From CAIWXH01 sp964555675 (GTDB lineage: Bacteria > Chloroflexota > Chloroflexia > Chloroflexales > Chloroflexaceae): a DNA stretch of 64,000 nt. The notes under the pieces are model-generated. The model was not told the DNA's origin and ran no database searches. It saw nothing but the letters and a program-made list of their open reading frames with translations. Below are positions 24,383 to 31,630 of this stretch, one piece after another (the first letter of the stretch is position 1; each line of letters opens with the position of its first letter). A program made the translations under genes and the position numbers. The stretch lies in assembly GCA_964555675.1 (NCBI GenBank), contig CAZKTU010000002.1, positions 28,221-92,220 of the forward strand, read 5' to 3'.

Positions 24383-25840
24383 CTACGGCGCGAAGATGCG
24401 GTAGTTCAGGTTGACGAACGGCCCATCCTCCTCCTCGAGCTCGTTGAGCAGAAAGAGGTCGCCGTCGTCGAGCCGGGCCCGCTGGGCCGCAGCCGCAAGC
24501 TGGGCGAAGCGCGCCAGATAGGTGCGCCAGCGCCCGGTCTGCTCGTCTGCGGCCCCCGCGCTGAGCCTGGCCGGCCAGTCGCTGGTCTGGGCCAGCAGCA
24601 GCTCGCGGGCGGCCTGGTTGAGCACCCGTTCGTGCTCGGCCTCGGCGCTCGGGAAGCGGTCGGCCAGCTGGGCCATACGGGCCTCGGCCACGTGGAGCGC
24701 CTGCCAGTACTCTTCGGCCTCGGCGCCTTGCCAGCCACCGTGCCCGCCCGCGGCCCACGATCCGGCGACCAGGCTCGTCTCGGCCTGAGGCCGATGGGCC
24801 CGCAGATACTCGCCCGGGGTGGTCAGCGTCAGCTCGCCGTGGGTCGCGCAGAGGGTCAGGACCGCCTGAAGCCAGGTCGGGCCTTCGACCCAGCGCGGTC
24901 CGACCTGGCTTGCGTCGAGCAGCACCAGCAGCAGGTCGTCGGGGGGGCGGCGGGCTGCCTCGGCCAGCAGGGCCATGGTGAAGTGGGTCGCATGCTCCTG
25001 GGCGCGGCGCAGGGCGTGGTAGGGGTCGTAGGGCTGGCCGCTGCGGGCGGTGTAGCCGCGCGGGTCGTCGGGGTCGCGGTAGAGCAGGTCGCCGGGGTAG
25101 CCCAGCTCTTCTGACCAGACGTGGCGGGCCACGGCCTCGTCGGGGAAGAGCGCGGCCAGGCGTCGGGGCAGGGCCCACAGGGGCCGGGCGCTGGCGCCGG
25201 GCGGCAGGCTGCTGGGGTCGGCCACGACATAGCGCAGGCCCACCTCGGCCGCAATCTGCTCGAGGCCGGGGCGCCAGCCGCAGCCGGGCAGCCAGAGGCC
25301 CTCGGGGCGGCCGAGCAGCCTGGTGGTGTGCAGGAGGCCCTGCTCGATCTGGGCGCGGGCCGACTCCTCGCGGCCGAGCAGGGGCAGGTAGGCGTAGCTG
25401 GCCGCGCCGGCCAGGGGCTCGATCACCCGCGCCGCCGCCAGCTCGCGGATCTTCTGGGGCAGCCCGCGGGCGAAGCGCTCGACGAAGGCGTGCAGGCGCT
25501 GCCGCCCCCACTCCTGGTAGAAGCCCTCGAGGTAGGCGGCGTGGCTCGCGCCCGCGGCCTCGGCCGAGCGCAGGGCCACCTGGCGGCGCGCCAGCAGCTC
25601 CTCCATCCAGACGACGAAGTGCTTCTGCACCACGGGATCGGCCAGCTGCTCGCTGAGCAGCGGCGAGCAGGCCAGGGCGATGTGCGGGGCCAGCCCGGCG
25701 CCGTGGAGGTCGGTCAGCATCTCGATCAGGGGCAGCAGGCCCTGGGCGATCAGCGTGTGCAGGTCGTCCTCGCCGACGGGCCGGCGCCCGGCCCGGCGCA
25801 GGTAGGGCGCGTGGGCGATAATCAGGAAGGCGACGTGCAT
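24383..25840 (-). CDS. GH57-like protein lacking the catalytic nucleophile (pseudo branching enzyme?)
   Basis: 485 residues. Family landmarks of GH57 1,4-alpha-glucan branching enzymes are present: FLIIAHAPY at the start, a helical second domain, GLWLPGCGWRPGLEQIA, VWSEELGYPGDLLYRD, LLDASQVGPRWVEGPTWL and a C-terminal helical region. In active enzymes the WLP motif continues with the nucleophile Glu; here Gly186 occupies that place. Asp309 remains, but the neighbouring Glu, His and Trp are changed. I infer a catalytically dead or re-purposed member, perhaps a glycan sensor. It lies 4 bp after a membrane Ser/Thr kinase gene, without its own Shine-Dalgarno, so it is translated with the kinase. 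Confidence 0.75.
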   Translation of the reverse strand: MHVAFLIIAHAPYLRRAGRRPVGEDDLHTLIAQGLLPLIEMLTDLHGAGLAPHIALACSPLLSEQLADPVVQKHFVVWMEELLARRQVALRSAEAAGASHAAYLEGFYQEWGRQRLHAFVERFARGLPQKIRELAAARVIEPLAGAASYAYLPLLGREESARAQIEQGLLHTTRLLGRPEGLWLPGCGWRPGLEQIAAEVGLRYVVADPSSLPPGASARPLWALPRRLAALFPDEAVARHVWSEELGYPGDLLYRDPDDPRGYTARSGQPYDPYHALRRAQEHATHFTMALLAEAARRPPDDLLLVLLDASQVGPRWVEGPTWLQAVLTLCATHGELTLTTPGEYLRAHRPQAETSLVAGSWAAGGHGGWQGAEAEEYWQALHVAEARMAQLADRFPSAEAEHERVLNQAARELLLAQTSDWPARLSAGAADEQTGRWRTYLARFAQLAAAAQRARLDDGDLFLLNELEEEDGPFVNLNYRIFAP

Positions 25841-25844
25841 AGGC

Positions 25845-27524
25845 TTATGGGGTGGGTGACGGCACTAGCGGCGTCTGCACCGCCGGCGTATTGTCGAGGA
25901 TCGGCGTCTCTTCGGTGGGCGTGAGCGAGGGCTCCAGCGTGGCGGTGGGCGTCTCGGTCGCCGTCGGCTCAGGCGTAAGGGTCGGTAGCTCGAGCGTGGG
26001 CGTCGGCGGCTCGGGCGTGACAGTGGGCAGCAGCTCGAGCGTAGGGGGCGGCTGGGGCGGTTGGGTCGGCTGCTGAGGCGCCAGGGTGGGGGGTACGGGC
26101 GGGCTCGTCGGCACAACCTCGGGGGTCGCCGACGGAGCGAGCGGCGTCGCCGTGGCGACGGGGAGCATAGTCGCCACCAGGCCGGGCGCCTCGGTGGGCG
26201 GCGCGGCCGTGGGCAGGGCCAGAGTCGGCGTGAAGCTCGGGGGGGGCGCCGTGGGCGTCGGAAAGGCGGGCCCGGGGCTGGCCAGACCCTGGGCGACGGC
26301 CAGCAGCAGGGCCACGGTCACGGCGACCAAGAGGCCGCCGATAATGAACAGTGGCAGCGGGCTCGCGCCGGCGGCGTCGCCGCGCAATGGGCGCGAGGGC
26401 GCCGGCTGGGGGCGTGACGCGCCGCCCGGGGCTTGTGGGCGCGCGGCCGGGGCCGGGCGGGGCTGTGGCGCCGGCTGGGCCGTCACGGCTCGCTCGCGCG
26501 CCGTGGGCTGGCCGGCGCTGTTGAGCGGGGGGAAGGCCGCGGGCGGCGCCTCGGCGGGCTGCATGGCGCGGGGCGGGGGCGGCGGGCGCAGGCGCTGCGG
26601 CGCGGGCGGGAGGGGCTCGGGCAGGCGCGGGGCCGGGGGCGCGCCGGCGGCGTCGGCCAGGCCGGCGAGCTGCTCGCGGCCGGCGATCGGGATGCCGTAG
26701 CGGCCGGCCACCGCGCGCAGGGCCTCGATGAAGGCGGTGCCCGAGGGGTAGCGGCGCTCGGGACGCTTGGCGAGGGCCCGGGCCAGCACCTCGTCGAGCT
26801 CGCTCGGCAGGTGGGCCAGCACGCTGGTCGGCGGGGGAGGGGGCAGCTGCGAGTGGGCCACGATCAGCTGGGGGGTCGCCCCCGCGAACGGCACGCGGCC
26901 CGTGATCACCTCGTAGGCCACCACGGCCAGCGAGTAGAGGTCGCTGCGCCCGTCGACGCGGCGGGCCTCGGCCTGCTCGGGCGAGATATACTCGGGCGTG
27001 CCCATAAAGACCCCCGTGCGGGTCAGGCGCTCGCCGTCCGAGTCGGGGGTCTGCGCGATGCCGAAATCGGTCAGCAGCACGCGCCCGTCGCGGTCGATCA
27101 GGATATTGTGGGGCTTGATGTCGCGGTGGACGGCGCTCTGCTCGTGGGCGTAGTCGAGGGCGCGGGCCACAGGGTCGAGCAGGCTGATCGCGTAGCCGAG
27201 GCCCAGGGTGGCCCGCTCCTCGAGGATATGGTGCAGACTGCGCCCGTTGATGCACTCCATGGCGATGAAGTACAGGCCGTCCTGCTCGCCGACGTCATAG
27301 ATCGTCACGATTGCCGGGTGGCGCAGGTTGGCCGCCGTGCTCGCCTCGCGCTCGAAGCGGCGCACGAACTCCTCGTCGAGGCTCAGCTGGGCGGCCAGGA
27401 TCTTGAGCGCCACCTGGCGTTGCAGTTGCAGATCGACGGCCCTGTAGACGCGGGCCATTCCGCCGCGACCGAGCTCGCCGCGAATCTCATAGCGGCCAAG
27501 GCGGCGTCCGATCAGGCTCGTCAC
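25845..27524 (-). CDS. Membrane Ser/Thr protein kinase with extracellular Pro/Thr-rich stalk
   Basis: 559 residues; GTG 27524 is preceded by GAGGG at seven bases and the protein then starts TSLIGRRLGRYEIRGELGRGG. Residues 10-275 are a Hanks-type kinase: glycine loop GELGRGGMARVY, HRDIKPHN (His133 to Asp135), DFGIAQ, and MGTPEYISPEQ. A Pro/Ala-rich linker leads to one transmembrane helix (about 386-413, FIIGGLLVAVTVALLLAVAQ). The remaining about 145 residues are PT/PE-rich (TPTATLEPSLTPTEE) with no folded sensor visible. It has a near-consensus promoter at 27703-27731 and is divergent from an FHA regulator, a plausible substrate or partner. Confidence 0.9.
   Translation of the reverse strand: MTSLIGRRLGRYEIRGELGRGGMARVYRAVDLQLQRQVALKILAAQLSLDEEFVRRFEREASTAANLRHPAIVTIYDVGEQDGLYFIAMECINGRSLHHILEERATLGLGYAISLLDPVARALDYAHEQSAVHRDIKPHNILIDRDGRVLLTDFGIAQTPDSDGERLTRTGVFMGTPEYISPEQAEARRVDGRSDLYSLAVVAYEVITGRVPFAGATPQLIVAHSQLPPPPPTSVLAHLPSELDEVLARALAKRPERRYPSGTAFIEALRAVAGRYGIPIAGREQLAGLADAAGAPPAPRLPEPLPPAPQRLRPPPPPRAMQPAEAPPAAFPPLNSAGQPTARERAVTAQPAPQPRPAPAARPQAPGGASRPQPAPSRPLRGDAAGASPLPLFIIGGLLVAVTVALLLAVAQGLASPGPAFPTPTAPPPSFTPTLALPTAAPPTEAPGLVATMLPVATATPLAPSATPEVVPTSPPVPPTLAPQQPTQPPQPPPTLELLPTVTPEPPTPTLELPTLTPEPTATETPTATLEPSLTPTEETPILDNTPAVQTPLVPSPTP
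25860..26270 (-). repeat. Pro/Thr-rich low-complexity coding region
   Basis: Imperfect repeats of CCGACG/CCC-type codons encode TPT, PPTL and TPEP motifs in the extracellular tail of the kinase. Likely an extended, possibly glycosylated, wall-spanning stalk. Confidence 0.65.
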
Positions 27525-27537
27525 AGGGGCCCTCGCC

Positions 27538-27693
27538 TTAACGCTGTCGCACGGCCGCTGCGGGGGGCGGAACAAACCGCGCCGGCGAGACGTTATACAT
27601 AACTGACAGGAGGATGATGCGGCGGATGCGACTGGTGGCGGGCGCAGTCGCCGTTGGTGGTATTTTCGTCGCCCTGATGGTATAATCAGGCAT
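27538..27693 (-). CDS. Possible leaderless 51-residue ORF upstream of the kinase
   Basis: ATG 27693 lies only about 3 nt from the start predicted by the promoter at 27703-27731, so an mRNA would be almost leaderless. It reads MPDYTIRATKIPPTATAP... and ends 13 bp before the kinase GTG. It has no known homology and overlaps another small ORF on the opposite strand. It could be the kinase 5' leader only. Confidence 0.3.
   Translation of the reverse strand: MPDYTIRATKIPPTATAPATSRIRRIILLSVMYNVSPARFVPPPAAAVRQR
27614..27685 (+). CDS. Possible 23-residue membrane microprotein
   Basis: A strong Shine-Dalgarno (CAGGAGG) touches two in-frame ATGs (27614, 27617), so the second has the better spacing. 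The product MMRRMRLVAGAVAVGGIFVA... is three arginines followed by one hydrophobic helix, then TAA 27683-27685. This is the composition of known single-pass microproteins, but the ORF lies in the kinase leader on the opposite strand and ends in the -10 box of the FHA gene. Low certainty. Confidence 0.3.
   Translation: MMRRMRLVAGAVAVGGIFVALMV
27678..27686 (+). promoter_or_regulatory. Extended -10 promoter candidate for the FHA-aroA-galE operon
   Basis: TGG-TATAAT with a perfect -10 hexamer. The start would be near 27693, about 110 nt before the FHA gene. It faces away from the kinase promoter, so the two regulators share a divergent control region. Confidence 0.55.
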
Positions 27694-27702
27694 ACTGCCG
27701 CG

Positions 27703-27731
27703 ATTGTACCACATCGCACAACGGGTTTCAA
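27703..27731 (-). promoter_or_regulatory. Sigma-70-type promoter of the kinase-GH57 unit
   Basis: TTGAAA (27726-27731) and TACAAT (27703-27708), 17-bp spacer, minus strand. The start would be near 27696, giving a leader of about 170 nt to the kinase GTG. Confidence 0.8.
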
Positions 27732-27801
27732 AGGCCGAGGGACTACTCGGCACGGCACCCGGCCCGGGCGTCGGGTGAGGGATGAAAAGAGGAACGCCGG
27801 C

Positions 27802-28452
27802 ATGGTCGCTGCCCCCGCGCCTAAGCTTATGGTCAAGCGCCAGGACGGCCAGTATCGCGAGCTCGAATGGGATCGCGAGCTCATTACGATTGGCCGCGAC
27901 GGCTCTAACGATATTGTGATCGACCATCCCCTTGCGTCGCGTCGTCACGCCCGCCTCGAGCGTACCGAAGAGGGCTTCGCCGTCCGCGACCTCGAGAGTA
28001 CCAACGGCACCTTCCTCAACCAGGAGCGGGTCGAGGGTCTCTGCCATCTGCACAACCAGGATCAGATCATCATCGCCGATACGGTGATCGTCTTCCAGGA
28101 CCCCGAGGCCACGGTCAAGGGCGTGCTCCCCCCCGAGCTGCTCCGCGCCGTCCGCGAAGAGCTGCGGGTCGACAGCCGCACCAAAGAGGTCCTCATCCGG
28201 GGCGCGACCTTGCAGCCGCCCCTCACGGTCAAGGAGTTCCAGCTCCTCGAGTTGCTCTATAATCGGCGCGGCCAGGTGATCAGCAAGGACGAGATCGCCC
28301 GCCAGGTCTGGGACTACGAGGTGTTCGACTACAATGCGATCGACGCCCTGGTCTACAGGCTGCGCCAGCGCATCGAGCCCGACCCCGCCCATCCGCGCTA
28401 CTTGGTCACTCAGCGCGGCTTCGGGTATAAGCTGCTGACTACGCCCGAGTGA
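27802..28452 (+). CDS. FHA-winged-helix transcriptional regulator
   Basis: 216 residues; ATG 27802 has AGAGGA at eight bases, better than the in-frame GTG at 27775. Residues about 20-100 are an FHA phosphothreonine-binding domain with all hallmarks: GRDGSN (31-36), SRRHA (46-50), STNGT (66-70). Residues about 120-215 are an OmpR/PhoB-type winged helix (LTVKEFQLLELLYNRRGQVISKDEIARQVWD, LVYRLRQRIEPDP, RGFGYKL). No receiver domain is present, so control should come through phospho-Thr binding, probably to the divergent kinase or its substrates. It heads a unit with aroA, a hypothetical gene and galE. Confidence 0.9.
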   Translation: MVAAPAPKLMVKRQDGQYRELEWDRELITIGRDGSNDIVIDHPLASRRHARLERTEEGFAVRDLESTNGTFLNQERVEGLCHLHNQDQIIIADTVIVFQDPEATVKGVLPPELLRAVREELRVDSRTKEVLIRGATLQPPLTVKEFQLLELLYNRRGQVISKDEIARQVWDYEVFDYNAIDALVYRLRQRIEPDPAHPRYLVTQRGFGYKLLTTPE

Positions 28453-28462
28453 GCTGAGCTTC

Positions 28463-29752
28463 ATGGAACAGATCACCCTCACCGCCCCGAAGCGTCTGCG
28501 CGGCACGATCAGCGTCCCCGGCGACAAGTCGATCTCGCACCGTGCGGTGATCTTCAACGCCGTGGCCGCCGGCGGCGCCAGCGTGACCAACTTCCTCCCC
28601 GGCGCCGACTGCCTCTCGTCCATCGCCTGTGTGCAGGCCCTCGGGGTCGAGGTGCGCCGTCAGGGCAGCGATGTCACCGTCGGCGGGGTCGGCCTGCGCG
28701 GCCTGCGCGAGCCCGCCGATGTGCTCGACTGCGGCAACTCGGGCACCAGCCTGCGCCTGCTCGCCGGCCTCCTCGCCGGGATGCCCCGCTTCGCCGTGCT
28801 CACCGGCGACGCCTCGCTGCGCTCGCGCCCCCAGCGCCGCATCGTCGCGCCCCTGCGGGCCCTGGGCGCCCAGCTCGACGGCCGCGACGACGGCGACCGG
28901 GCCCCCCTGGCCGTGCGCGGCGCCACCCTCAAGGGCGGCAGCTACGCCCTGCCGGTGGCCTCGGCTCAGGTCAAGTCGGCGCTCCTGCTGGCCGCGATCA
29001 GCGGCGAGGGCCCCCTCACCCTCACGGGCAAGATCGCCTCGCGCGACCACACCGAACTCATGCTCACCGCAATGGGCGCCGACCTGAGTGTCACCCCCGA
29101 GCAGATCACCCTCCGCCCCGTCGAGCGGCTCGAGCCCCTCTCGCTGCGCGTCCCGGGCGACCCCTCCTCGGCCGCCTTCTGGTGGGTCGCGGCCGCCATT
29201 CACCCCGACGCCGAGCTGACCACCACCGGCATCTGCCTCAACCCGACCCGCACCGGCGCCCTCGACGTGCTGCGCGCCATGGGCGCCGATATTGACATAA
29301 GCAATCTACGCGTCGAGGGCAGCGAGGCTGTGGGCGACGTGACGGTGCGCTCGTCGCAGCTGCGCGGGGCCGTCATCGGCGGCGAGCTGATCCCGCGTCT
29401 GATCGACGAGATCCCCGTCCTGGCCGTGGCCGCCGCCTGCGCCACCGGCGAGACGATCGTGCGCGACGCCCAGGAGCTGCGGGCCAAGGAGACCGACCGC
29501 ATCGCCACTGTGGTCGCCGGCCTCGACGCCATGGGCGTCGAGGTCGAGGGCACCGCCGACGGCCTGGGCATCCTCGGCCTCGGCCGGCCCGCTCTGCGCG
29601 GCGCCCCCCACAACAGCCACGGCGACCACCGCCTGGCCATGGCCTGGGCCGTCGCCAGCCTCGCCGCCACGGGCGAGACCACCATCGGCGACCCGCACTG
29701 CGCCGATGTGAGCTACCCCGGCTTCTGGGAGACCCTCGAGAGGCTGAGATGA
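28463..29752 (+). CDS. aroA: 3-phosphoshikimate 1-carboxyvinyltransferase (EPSP synthase)
   Basis: 429 residues from ATG 28463, 10 bp after the FHA gene. Signatures are SVPGDKSISHRAV, LDCGNSGTSLRLLAG, GDASLRSRPQRRI, ELRAKETDRI and GDHRLAMAWAVA. The enzyme makes EPSP from shikimate-3-phosphate and PEP in aromatic amino acid synthesis. The GNSGTS loop differs from the GNAGTA of the E. coli type; class cannot be assigned safely by eye. Shine-Dalgarno is weak, so translation probably couples to the upstream gene. Confidence 0.96.
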   Translation: MEQITLTAPKRLRGTISVPGDKSISHRAVIFNAVAAGGASVTNFLPGADCLSSIACVQALGVEVRRQGSDVTVGGVGLRGLREPADVLDCGNSGTSLRLLAGLLAGMPRFAVLTGDASLRSRPQRRIVAPLRALGAQLDGRDDGDRAPLAVRGATLKGGSYALPVASAQVKSALLLAAISGEGPLTLTGKIASRDHTELMLTAMGADLSVTPEQITLRPVERLEPLSLRVPGDPSSAAFWWVAAAIHPDAELTTTGICLNPTRTGALDVLRAMGADIDISNLRVEGSEAVGDVTVRSSQLRGAVIGGELIPRLIDEIPVLAVAAACATGETIVRDAQELRAKETDRIATVVAGLDAMGVEVEGTADGLGILGLGRPALRGAPHNSHGDHRLAMAWAVASLAATGETTIGDPHCADVSYPGFWETLERLR

Positions 29753-29829
29753 TGCGCTTGCAGCGCTCGCGCCTGGTGGCGGCAGCGGGCCCGAGCGCAG
29801 CCACAGCACTGCAGGACGCCAATGAGTGA
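29749..29829 (+). CDS. Possible 26-residue linker ORF
   Basis: The ATG at 29749 overlaps the aroA stop (ATGA), and its own TGA (27th codon) runs 8 bp into the next gene. It would read MMRLQRSRLVAAAGPSAATA then six residues. This arrangement could pass ribosomes from aroA to the downstream gene, which otherwise follows by 69 bp. No homology is recognised; it may be chance. Confidence 0.25.
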   Translation: MMRLQRSRLVAAAGPSAATALQDANE

Positions 29830-30520
29830 CAGCTACAGCTTCACGATCGAGGTCTACACGTCGGCTCTGCAGGTCACCGGCAGCTACGCTCTGCCCCTCT
29901 ACAGGCGCGTGAGCGACGCCCTCAACAGCAGGCTGCACCGCTTCATCGCCCTGCGCGAGGCCAGCGTAGGCCCCCTCGGCAAGCCCCAGCACGCCCAGCG
30001 CGTGCCCCAGATCCTGGTCGACTGGAGCGACGCCCTGCTGGTGGCTACGCTCAGCGAGCCGCCGCCCCCGCCCGGCTTCCAGACCCCCGCGCCGCCGCGC
30101 GATACTCAGCCGATGATGTTCTTCACCGCGGCCTTCGCCCTGCGCGCCGACTTCTATAAACGCACCGATATGGAGCTGGTCGAGATGCTCGGCGAGATGA
30201 CCGACGACTTCATCTCGCTCAGCAATGTGACGATCTTCCCGCTGCAGGGGGGCGCGCCGATCAGCCGGGGCTTCGTCTGCCTCAACCGCCACCGCATCCA
30301 GGCCCTCTACGCCGTGGGCGCGCAGATCGCCAACGCCCCCGTGCCGGCCTCGCTCGACCCCGCGCCCGCCCAGCCGGCGCTACCGCCGCCGCAACCCTTG
30401 CTCACGCCCGCGCCCCCTGTGCCGCTCGACGACGAGCTTCTTGCCCGTGATATCACGCCCGCGCTGACCCCGTCCGACCCGGCAGATGACGAGGGCGCAG
30501 AGAGGGAGGAACCCCGATGA
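29822..30520 (+). CDS. Conserved-looking hypothetical protein with two related modules
   Basis: 232 residues. The N-terminal part (FTIEVYTSALQVTGSYALPLYRRVSDALNS, RFIALREASV) and the middle (FFTAAFALRADFYKRTDM, DDFISLSNVTIFP, RGFVCLNRHRIQALY) look like two copies of one small beta fold, reminiscent of DUF6812-type domains; this is a visual impression. A Pro-rich linker and an acidic tail follow. No signal peptide or membrane helix. The stop overlaps galE (ATGA), so the two are coupled. Function unknown. Confidence 0.7.
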   Translation: MSDSYSFTIEVYTSALQVTGSYALPLYRRVSDALNSRLHRFIALREASVGPLGKPQHAQRVPQILVDWSDALLVATLSEPPPPPGFQTPAPPRDTQPMMFFTAAFALRADFYKRTDMELVEMLGEMTDDFISLSNVTIFPLQGGAPISRGFVCLNRHRIQALYAVGAQIANAPVPASLDPAPAQPALPPPQPLLTPAPPVPLDDELLARDITPALTPSDPADDEGAEREEPR

Positions 30521-31500
30521 AGATCCTCGTTACCGGCGGGGCCGGCTATATCGGCTCGATCACCGCGGCCGAGCTGCTCGCCGCCGGCCATCAGGTGGTC
30601 GTGCTCGACAATCTCTACCAGGGCCACGCCGCCGCCGTCCACCCCGAGGCCACCTTCGTCCAGGCCGACCTGGCCGACCGTCAGGCCCTCGCCGAGCTGT
30701 TCGCCGAGCACCGCGATATCGACGGGATCATGCACTTCGCCTCCTACACCCTGGTCGGCGAGAGCATGCAGAAGCCCCTGCTCTACCTGCGCGACAATCT
30801 GGTCAACGCCGCCAACCTGCTCGAGTTCGCCGTCGAGGCCGGCGTCCGCCGCTTCATCCTCTCCTCGACCGCCAACCTCTTCGACGAGCCCGAGCGCATG
30901 CCGATCGAGCCCGATAACAAGATCGTCCCCGGCTCGCCCTACGGCGAGTCGAAGTTTTTTATCGAGCGTCTGCTGCACTGGTTCGAGCGCATCTACGGCC
31001 TGCGCTACGCCTGCCTGCGCTACTTCAATGCCAGCGGCGACACCCCCGGCCGCGGCGAGGATCACGACCCCGAGACTCACCTCATTCCCCTGGTGCTGCA
31101 GGTGGCCCTCGGCCAGCGCCCCCACATCACGATCTACGGCGACGATTACCCGACCCGCGACGGCACCTGCGTGCGCGACTACATCCATGTGGTCGACCTG
31201 GCCCAGGCCCATATCCTGGCCATGGGCGCCCTCGATCGGCTGGGCTCGCTGCGCTATAACCTCGGCAACGGCAGCGGCTTCAGCGTGATGGAGGTGATCG
31301 AGATGGCCCGCCGCGTCACCGGCCACCCCATCCCCCACGTCGTCGGTCCGCGCCGCGCCGGCGACCCCGCCACCCTGGTGGCCTCCTCAGAGAGTATCCG
31401 CCGCGATCTGGGCTGGCAACCTCGCTTCAGCGACCTCGAGTCGATCGTCAGCTCGGCCTGGGAGTGGCACCGCAACCACCCGCGCGGCTATAAGGGCTGA
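30517..31500 (+). CDS. galE: UDP-glucose 4-epimerase
   Basis: 327 residues; ATG 30517 overlaps the previous stop. Extended SDR features: NAD-binding GGAGYIGS (7-14), LSSTANLFDEP, catalytic Tyr142 and Lys146 in SPYGESKFF, RYFNASG and VRDYIHVVDLAQAH. It interconverts UDP-glucose and UDP-galactose, supplying galactosyl donors for surface glycans. The dehydratase and other epimerase relatives are less likely given the overall match. Confidence 0.92.
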   Translation: MKILVTGGAGYIGSITAAELLAAGHQVVVLDNLYQGHAAAVHPEATFVQADLADRQALAELFAEHRDIDGIMHFASYTLVGESMQKPLLYLRDNLVNAANLLEFAVEAGVRRFILSSTANLFDEPERMPIEPDNKIVPGSPYGESKFFIERLLHWFERIYGLRYACLRYFNASGDTPGRGEDHDPETHLIPLVLQVALGQRPHITIYGDDYPTRDGTCVRDYIHVVDLAQAHILAMGALDRLGSLRYNLGNGSGFSVMEVIEMARRVTGHPIPHVVGPRRAGDPATLVASSESIRRDLGWQPRFSDLESIVSSAWEWHRNHPRGYKG

Positions 31501-31562
31501 TCGCGCGGCCGGGCCCGGGGCGCAACCCGTAGAACAAGTGGTCGAAGGCGGCGTACTCGTTG

Positions 31563-31568
31563 TATAAT
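31563..31568 (+). promoter_or_regulatory. -10 box candidate for the kinase-zinc finger gene
   Basis: A perfect TATAAT 62 bp before ATG 31631. The -35 region (GTCGAA, 16 bp upstream) is poor. Confidence 0.45.
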
Positions 31569-31630
31569 GCGGGTCCGTGCCGCGACGACCTGCGCGCCTC
31601 TGCGCTCAACGTTCTGCGTATTCATTGTCT

